DNA from: Ruminiclostridium cellobioparum DSM 1351 = ATCC 15832 | GTDB lineage: Bacteria > Bacillota > Clostridia > Acetivibrionales > DSM-1351 | Assembly: GCF_000621505.1 (NCBI RefSeq) | Contig: NZ_JHYD01000033.1 | Span: 1-64,000 of the forward strand | Direction: 5' to 3' | Length of the DNA stretch: 64,000 nucleotides | Part shown: piece by piece, positions 58,560 through 64,000 of the stretch | Position numbering within the stretch: position 1 is the first letter of the stretch | Layout of the letters: each line of letters starts with the position of its first letter | Position numbers and translations under genes: made by a program | Notes under the pieces: model-generated | Databases searched by the model: none | Told to the model about the DNA's origin: nothing | What the model saw: only the letters and a program-made list of their open reading frames with translations

Positions 58560-60305
58560 ATGGAAAATGTAAAATGGGTATGGAGCTACATAAAGAAATA
58601 TAAACTCCGGATTTGCATAAGCCTTATCATGGTCCTTGCTGCTTCGGCACTAAGCATGGTATCTCCATATGTGTCGGGTATTATTGTTGACAGGGTTATC
58701 AAGCAGGGACACAGGGAAATACTTTTTGCACTGGCGGCATTAATGATAGGAGCCACGGCAGCAAAGGCAATAATAAGATTTACATACCAGATTAACTTTG
58801 AGAAGGTCTCCCAGGGAGCATACATGACCATCAGGGAGGATATGTACAGGAAGCTTCAGGCGCTGGATTTCAAGTTTTTCGATACAACAAGAACCGGTGA
58901 CATCATGGCAAAAATGACCGGCGATATGGACACAGTCCGCCATTTTGTAGCCTGGGTTATTTACATGGTCTTTGAAAATGCCGTAATTTTCATTTTTGCG
59001 GTGATACTGTTATTCACAATCAATTGGCAGTTTACACTTGTGCTGCTTCTGGTCATACCCTTTCTCGGCTGGGCGGCCATAAAACTTGCCAATGAGGTAA
59101 GACCGACTTTTTCAGCTGTCAGACAGCAGTTTTCAAGGCTGAACTCCGTAGTGCAGGAGAACATCAGCGGAAACAGGGTCATAAAGGCCTTTGCCACAGA
59201 AAAGATTGAAATTGACAAGTTTGACAGGGAAAATGAGGCATACAGGCAGAAAAACATGGATTCGGCCAATGTTTGGTCAAAATACCTCCCCATAATAGAT
59301 GCGCTGGCCGGAGCTCTTTCACTTACCATCATTATAATCGGGGGTATTCTGGTAATCAACGACCAGATATCCATCGGAGAGCTGGTAACCTTCAATTCCA
59401 TAATATGGGCCCTGGGCAATCCTATGAGACAGTGCGGCTGGCTCATAAACGACATACAGCGTTTTAACGCCTCGGCAGATAAAATCAGAGAATTCTTCGA
59501 GACCGAGACATCAATAAGCAATACGGAACAGCCTGCCGAAGAAGAAATCAAAGGTGTGGTTGAATTTAAAAATGTGAGCTTTGGCTACGAGGGGGAAGAG
59601 GTGCTGAAAAATGTCAGCCTGAAGGCCAGTCCCGGACAGACAATAGCTATAATAGGGCCTACCGGTTCAGGCAAATCCACACTTGTAAATCTCATATGCA
59701 GGTTCTATGACTGCAGTGAGGGTGAAGTACTGATAGACAATATAAATGTCAGAGATATGGAGCTGAGAAACCTTCGTGCAAAAATATCGGTTGCGATGCA
59801 GGATGTGTTCCTTTTCTCAGATACCATCGAGGGCAATATAGCCTATGGTGTGCCGGATGCTCCCTATGAATCTGTAAAGTGGGCTGCGGGAATAGCAGAT
59901 GCCCATAAGTTCATATCAAACCTGCCCGAAGGTTACGATACCATTATCGGGGAGAGGGGAGTGGGCCTGTCGGGCGGACAGAGGCAGAGAATAGCACTTG
60001 CAAGAGCTATTCTGAAGGATCCTTCAATACTGATCCTGGATGATACCACCTCCAGCGTGGATATGGAAACCGAATTTGAGATACACAAGACACTAAGGTC
60101 TTTCTATAATAATAAAACAACATTTATAATTGCTCACAGAATAGCATCTGTCAAAAATGCCGATAAGATAATAGTTCTTAACGGGGGAACAATTATTGAA
60201 CAGGGTACCCATGAAGAGCTTTTGAAACAGAAGGGTTACTATTATAACGTATATCTTACCCAGTTCGGCGATTTTGACGCCGCAGCGGTCAAGGAGGTGG
60301 GGTAA
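58560..60305 (+). CDS. ABC exporter subunit 1, degenerate ATPase site
   Basis: A 581-residue half-transporter with six membrane segments, Walker A (IGPTGSGKSTLVNLIC), signature (GVGLSGGQRQRIALARA) and Walker B (ILILDDTTSSVDMETE). The catalytic Glu after Walker B is Asp, as in the non-canonical half of heterodimeric exporters. GGAAGGA precedes the ATG. Its TAA overlaps the ATG of subunit 2 by one base. Confidence 0.92.
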   Translation: MENVKWVWSYIKKYKLRICISLIMVLAASALSMVSPYVSGIIVDRVIKQGHREILFALAALMIGATAAKAIIRFTYQINFEKVSQGAYMTIREDMYRKLQALDFKFFDTTRTGDIMAKMTGDMDTVRHFVAWVIYMVFENAVIFIFAVILLFTINWQFTLVLLLVIPFLGWAAIKLANEVRPTFSAVRQQFSRLNSVVQENISGNRVIKAFATEKIEIDKFDRENEAYRQKNMDSANVWSKYLPIIDALAGALSLTIIIIGGILVINDQISIGELVTFNSIIWALGNPMRQCGWLINDIQRFNASADKIREFFETETSISNTEQPAEEEIKGVVEFKNVSFGYEGEEVLKNVSLKASPGQTIAIIGPTGSGKSTLVNLICRFYDCSEGEVLIDNINVRDMELRNLRAKISVAMQDVFLFSDTIEGNIAYGVPDAPYESVKWAAGIADAHKFISNLPEGYDTIIGERGVGLSGGQRQRIALARAILKDPSILILDDTTSSVDMETEFEIHKTLRSFYNNKTTFIIAHRIASVKNADKIIVLNGGTIIEQGTHEELLKQKGYYYNVYLTQFGDFDAAAVKEVG

Positions 60306-62089
60306 TGGCCAGAAACAAGTACGATGTGGATGAAGAACTGGTATCGGTTTTCAGAATGAAAGACTTAATAAGGCTTCTCAGATATATGAAGCCCTACAAG
60401 CTCACCATAGTTGTCACAGTAATTCTGATGCTTATAGCCAGCGTTGCAAATCTGCTGGGCCCGGTGCTTGTGCAGGATGCAATAGACAACAGGATTCCTG
60501 ACAAGGATATTAGCGGATTGATAATTTTGTCGGTCATTTTTGCCGTCACGCTCATTGTAAACGCAATATGCTTCAAATTCAGGGTCAGACTTATGTCCAC
60601 CATAGGGAACAATATTGTAAAAAAGATCAGGGAAGATATTTTTTACAAACTTCAGGAGCTTCCATTTTCATATTATGACAGCCGCCCTCATGGAAAAATA
60701 CTGGTCAGGGTACTAAACTATGTCAATTCACTGAGTGACCTGCTGTCAAACGGTTTTATAAACTTTATAACCGATATGTTCACTCTGGTGTGTATCGTAG
60801 TTTTCATGCTGTTCATAAATGTGAAGCTGACACTGGTCAGCCTGCTGGGACTGCCTCCCCTTATAATAACCATAATGTTTATCAAAAATATACAGAGAAG
60901 GAATACTCAGGCTTTAAGCATGAAGCAGTCAAACCTGAATGCCTATATCCATGAGAGTATTTGCGGCGTCAAGGTTACCCAGTCCTTTGCCCGTGAAAAA
61001 AAGAACGAGAGTATTTTCCGTGAACTGAGCATTGCCTATAGAAAGGCATGGATGAAATTTACCAAATCCAACTTTATTTTATGGCCCATTATTGATACCA
61101 TCTCGACATCAGGTGTGGCAGTGCTCTATTTTGCGGGAATAATATGGATACAGGGTGTATCCGTCGGTGTGCTGATAGCATTTATAAGTTACATATGGAG
61201 ATTCTGGCAGCCCATTGCCAATATGGGGAATTTTTATAACGCAATGATAAATGCCATGGCCTACCTTGAGAGGATATTTGAGACCATAGACGAGGAGCCG
61301 GCCATTTCCAATCTCCCGGGAGCAGCTGAAATGCCCCAGGTCAAAGGACAGGTGGAATTCAAGAATGTGGGCTTTACCTATGACGTGGAGGCCGGAAACA
61401 AAATTCTGGATAATATAAACTTTAAAGTCGGGCAGGGCAGTACCATTGCACTTGTGGGGCCTACCGGAGCAGGAAAGAGTACGGTAATCAACCTTCTCAG
61501 CAGATTTTATGATGTTCAGGAGGGCGAGGTGCTGATTGACGGAATAAATATAAGGAATGTCACACTGGGCTCTCTCAGAAGCCAAATGGGAGTGATGCTT
61601 CAAGATACCTTCCTTTTCTCGGGAACGGTAATGAGCAATATTAAATATGCCAGACCGGACGCCACCGACGAGGAGGCCATACAGGCTGCGAAAACAGTGT
61701 GTGCCCATGATTTTATAATGAATCTGAAGGAAGGATACGATACTGAAATAAATGAGAGGGGAACAAGGCTGTCCATTGGAGAGCGGCAGCTGATATCCTT
61801 TGCCAGAGCGCTGCTTGCCGACCCGAGAATTCTCATATTGGATGAGGCTACCTCAAGTATTGACACCAGAACCGAGCTTGCCCTTCAAAACGGTCTGCAA
61901 AGACTGCTGAAAGGCAGAACTTCCTTTATAATTGCCCACAGACTTTCTACAATAAAAAATGCCGATTGCATCATGTACATTGACAGCGGCTCAATAGTGG
62001 AACGCGGAACACATGAGGATTTGCTGGCCTTAAAAGGGCACTATTACAAATTGTACAATTCACAGTTCAGTGTGCTTGAGGCCGTGTAG
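60305..62089 (+). CDS. ABC exporter subunit 2, canonical ATPase site
   Basis: A 594-residue half-transporter with Walker A (VGPTGAGKSTVINLLS), Walker B (ILILDEATSSIDTRTE) with the catalytic Glu, and a divergent signature (GTRLSIGERQLISFARA) in which the usual LSGGQ is LSIGE. Together with subunit 1 it should form a heterodimer like BmrC/BmrD or TM287/288, exporting drugs, lipids or peptides. GGAGG lies upstream of the ATG. Confidence 0.92.
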   Translation: MARNKYDVDEELVSVFRMKDLIRLLRYMKPYKLTIVVTVILMLIASVANLLGPVLVQDAIDNRIPDKDISGLIILSVIFAVTLIVNAICFKFRVRLMSTIGNNIVKKIREDIFYKLQELPFSYYDSRPHGKILVRVLNYVNSLSDLLSNGFINFITDMFTLVCIVVFMLFINVKLTLVSLLGLPPLIITIMFIKNIQRRNTQALSMKQSNLNAYIHESICGVKVTQSFAREKKNESIFRELSIAYRKAWMKFTKSNFILWPIIDTISTSGVAVLYFAGIIWIQGVSVGVLIAFISYIWRFWQPIANMGNFYNAMINAMAYLERIFETIDEEPAISNLPGAAEMPQVKGQVEFKNVGFTYDVEAGNKILDNINFKVGQGSTIALVGPTGAGKSTVINLLSRFYDVQEGEVLIDGINIRNVTLGSLRSQMGVMLQDTFLFSGTVMSNIKYARPDATDEEAIQAAKTVCAHDFIMNLKEGYDTEINERGTRLSIGERQLISFARALLADPRILILDEATSSIDTRTELALQNGLQRLLKGRTSFIIAHRLSTIKNADCIMYIDSGSIVERGTHEDLLALKGHYYKLYNSQFSVLEAV

Positions 62090-62267
62090 CAGGGACAATA
62101 TTGATTTCCCGCGGGAAGCTTCAAGGCGGCTGCGGATTTTACCGCCGGTTGTGACTGCGTACTTTACATGTATTGAATATTGAATTATGATATAAATAAA
62201 ATAAATTGGAAGATAACCTGTTAAGTACGGTTTATTCTATTAATTCATATTTGGGGAGGATATAACA

Positions 62268-63311
62268 GTGAGTATAACAAAGAATTATTTCGGTACTTTG
62301 CCCGACGGAACACAGGTAGATATTTTTACTCTGACAAATTCCAGGAAAGTATCAGTTGATATTATCAATTTCGGCGGCATAATAGTTTCAATCACAGTGC
62401 CCGACAGGGACGGGAATATGGCAGATGTGACTTTGGGCTACAGGAACCTTGACAAATATATTGAAAATCCCGGATACCTGGGAGCACTTATAGGAAGGCA
62501 CGCTAACAGAATAGAAGGTGCCGCATTTGAGCTCAACGGAAAAGTATATGAACTGGCAAAAAATGATGGAAAAAATCATCTGCACGGCGGAATAACAGGT
62601 TTTCACAATGTTGTCTGGAAGGCCGGGGTCATAGGAGAGAAGCTTGTACTGACCCATACAAGTCCCGATGGAGAGGAAAATTATCCGGGAAAGGTTGATG
62701 TGAAGGTTGAATATTCCTTAACCGGGGAAAATGAGCTTGTTATAGACTACAATGCGGTTTCAGACAAGGATACGGTAGTGAACCTGACAAATCATGCATA
62801 TTTCAATCTGGGCGGGCATGCATCGGGCGATATATTGAAACACCAGATTTATATAAATGCAGACAGCTTTACGCCTGTAAATGATGAGTGTATCCCAACC
62901 GGAGAGATCAGAAGCGTAAAAGGCACCGTAATGGATTTTACCGCCCTCAGGAATTTTGCAGATGGCTTTGACAGCAGCGATGAACAGATTAAAAACGGCG
63001 GAGGCTATGATCACAACTGGGTATTGAATACTAAAGGAAATATCGGGGAAGCGGCAGCTGAGTTATATCATCCCGAAAGCGGGCGTTTGATGCAGGTGTT
63101 TACTACTAAACCGGGTGTGCAGTTTTATTCGGGAAATTTCCTCGATAACCTCAACGGAAAGGAAAATGCCGTCTACGGCAAAAGAAACGGGCTATGCCTG
63201 GAAACCCAGTACTTTCCCAATGCAATGAAACACAAGCACTTTCCTTCACCTGTTCTCAAAGCGGGAGAAAAGTATCACCATGTTACAATATATAAATTTA
63301 CTACTAAATAA
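62268..63311 (+). CDS. galM: Galactose mutarotase (aldose 1-epimerase)
   Basis: A 347-residue protein with the GalM motifs GALIGRHANRIEGAAFELNG, TNHAYFNLGGHASGDIL (catalytic His), GGYDHNWVLNT and ETQYFPNAMKHKHFP. It interconverts alpha and beta forms of aldoses. The start is GTG 62268 after GGGGAGGA. The next gene on the right begins like an alpha-galactosidase, consistent with galactoside use. Confidence 0.93.
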   Translation: MSITKNYFGTLPDGTQVDIFTLTNSRKVSVDIINFGGIIVSITVPDRDGNMADVTLGYRNLDKYIENPGYLGALIGRHANRIEGAAFELNGKVYELAKNDGKNHLHGGITGFHNVVWKAGVIGEKLVLTHTSPDGEENYPGKVDVKVEYSLTGENELVIDYNAVSDKDTVVNLTNHAYFNLGGHASGDILKHQIYINADSFTPVNDECIPTGEIRSVKGTVMDFTALRNFADGFDSSDEQIKNGGGYDHNWVLNTKGNIGEAAAELYHPESGRLMQVFTTKPGVQFYSGNFLDNLNGKENAVYGKRNGLCLETQYFPNAMKHKHFPSPVLKAGEKYHHVTIYKFTTK

Positions 63312-63325
63312 TCAAACAAAACAAA

Positions 63326-63350
63326 AACCCCTGGTAATCAACCAGGGGTT
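63326..63350. terminator. Terminator after the mutarotase gene
   Basis: AACCCCTGGT (63326-63335) pairs with ACCAGGGGTT (63341-63350). It lies between convergent genes. Confidence 0.8.
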
Positions 63351-63380
63351 AATTGTTGTACAGTACCTGTTGGCACAAAC

Positions 63381-63557
63381 CTATCTTCTAGAAAATCCAC
63401 CGTTAGAACTTTTTTGTGAAGCTTTTTTAGCTTTTCTACATTCAGGACATCTTGCAGGCTCGTTTGTGAATCCTTTTTCCGCGTAGAATTCTTGCTCGCC
63501 AACCGTAAAAGTAAAAGTTGCGCCGCAATCTTTACAAGTAAGAGTTTTGTCTTGCAT
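63381..63557 (-). CDS. Small zinc-ribbon protein
   Basis: A 58-residue protein starting MQDKTLTCKDCGATFTFTVG, then EQEFYAEKGFTNEPARCPEC and a basic tail. The two CxxC pairs and the sequence match a widespread clostridial zinc-ribbon family of unknown function. GGAGG lies upstream of ATG 63557 on the minus strand. A longer open frame covering this interval in another frame is not the real gene. Confidence 0.85.
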   Translation of the reverse strand: MQDKTLTCKDCGATFTFTVGEQEFYAEKGFTNEPARCPECRKAKKASQKSSNGGFSRR

Positions 63558-63726
63558 TGGAATACCTCCAAAAAATTTTTATTGCTGAGCATATAAAGCC
63601 TTAAACATTACGGAGCGAAAAAGGATTGTACAAATAAGAATAAGAAATTATAAGCCTTAGCACTTATATTATACTATCTGCACAAATAATAAGCAAGAAA
63701 TTTGTTATATTTGGAAATAATTTTAT

Positions 63727-63764
63727 TTGACAAAGTATTGACAATAACATTATGAAAGTATATC
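63727..63764 (+). promoter_or_regulatory. Candidate promoter of the right-edge gene
   Basis: Two overlapping TTGACA boxes (63727-63732 and 63738-63743) precede TATATC (63759-63764) and other AT-rich -10-like sequence. Spacing is not ideal (15 bp for the nearest pair), so the assignment is weak. Nothing else is visible in 63558-63941. Confidence 0.3.
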
Positions 63765-63941
63765 AGAAAAAAATTTACCGTAATATAATCCATCATTTTA
63801 ATTTTTTAGTCTATTTTCATGACGTTTATTATTATCTAAAATGGTATTATGGAAGCTGATAAGTATTTTTATTCAGAAATTCAAATGATTAATATAAATT
63901 AATAATATAGTTAAAAAATATATATTTGAAAGGAACAGGCC

Positions 63942-64000
63942 ATGATAGTATTTCATGAAAATAAAAAGCTCTTTCATTTAAGTACCAGGGGTATGTCATA
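63942..64000 (+). CDS. N-terminal fragment of a probable alpha-galactosidase (GH36)
   Basis: The gene runs off the window. The visible start (MIVFHENKKLFHLSTRGMSY) resembles the N-terminus of clostridial GH36 alpha-galactosidases, and the upstream gene is a mutarotase. AAAGGAACAGG precedes ATG 63942. Only about 20 residues are available, so the call is tentative. Confidence 0.5.
   Translation, partial: MIVFHENKKLFHLSTRGMS

Noticed and set aside
63338-63592. 84-codon minus-strand open frame at the zinc-ribbon locus
   Set aside because: The real protein is in another frame (63381-63557) with a GGAGG site and two CxxC pairs; the longer frame is a shadow.

Overview
The window looks like a chromosomal segment of a low-to-moderate GC, anaerobic, motile, spore-former-type clostridium, most like the mesophilic cellulolytic Ruminiclostridium group. 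The reasons are the clostridial flagellar/chemotaxis gene order with cheC and cheD, a sigma-28 gene inside that operon, GGAGG-type ribosome sites, Agr peptide signalling, AbrB/SpoVT regulators, a hybrid cluster protein and hgcAB. The species assignment is an inference; there is no rRNA here.

Region 1 (1-17180, + strand) is one long flagellar export, chemotaxis and regulation operon: fliP remnant, fliQ, fliR, flhB, flhA, flhF, flhG, a PilZ protein, cheB, cheA, cheW, cheC, cheD, a small membrane protein, sigD, fapA-like, two small accessory genes and an MltG-like protein, closed by a strong terminator. The left edge holds an insertion-sequence end with three repeated terminal motifs that interrupts fliP, leaving only its last 44 codons.

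Region 2 (17195-24980) has a MATE exporter, two bPH2 membrane proteins, tRNA-Leu(CAA) with a 76-bp duplicated 3' part 0.9 kb downstream that encloses an AbrB/RelE toxin-antitoxin pair, a three-gene XRE-AbrB/ABC transporter operon, a 2H phosphoesterase, and an unlisted 47-aa membrane protein.

Region 3 (25231-35930) is the most accessory-like: an orphan DUF4157 pro-toxin with a C-terminal HNH-like patch, an AbrB-zinc-ribbon regulator, a FIST sensor protein, agrB and a small agrD converging on agrC/agrA-like genes, and a three-gene unit of a trypsin-co-occurring (trypco1) protein, a trypsin-like protease fused to a GT4 glycosyltransferase, and an unknown protein with an Ig-like tail. I consider the last unit the best candidate for an undescribed system.

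Region 4 (36078-41290) holds arsR-hgcA-hgcB-arsC (mercury methylation with arsenic-type regulation), then a TetR/ApbE/FMN-binding/flavodoxin set with twin TetR operator-like palindromes. Region 5 (41380-64000) is mostly metabolic and stress genes: a broken HD gene, HD hydrolase, MFS carrier, alcohol dehydrogenase, AmmeMemoRadiSam genes with a DUF1848 gene, TM2 and SPFH zinc-ribbon proteins, a Crp regulator divergent from hcp, mscL, a secreted CAP protein with a structured leader, a ZIP transporter, an AraC-controlled heterodimeric ABC exporter, a mutarotase, a zinc-ribbon protein and the start of an alpha-galactosidase-like gene.

Three intergenic regions (41386-41638, 54315-54666, 57008-57233) carry members of one family of long imperfect palindromes; two share a central two-hairpin core whose stems covary while the TCC(T/G) loops stay constant.
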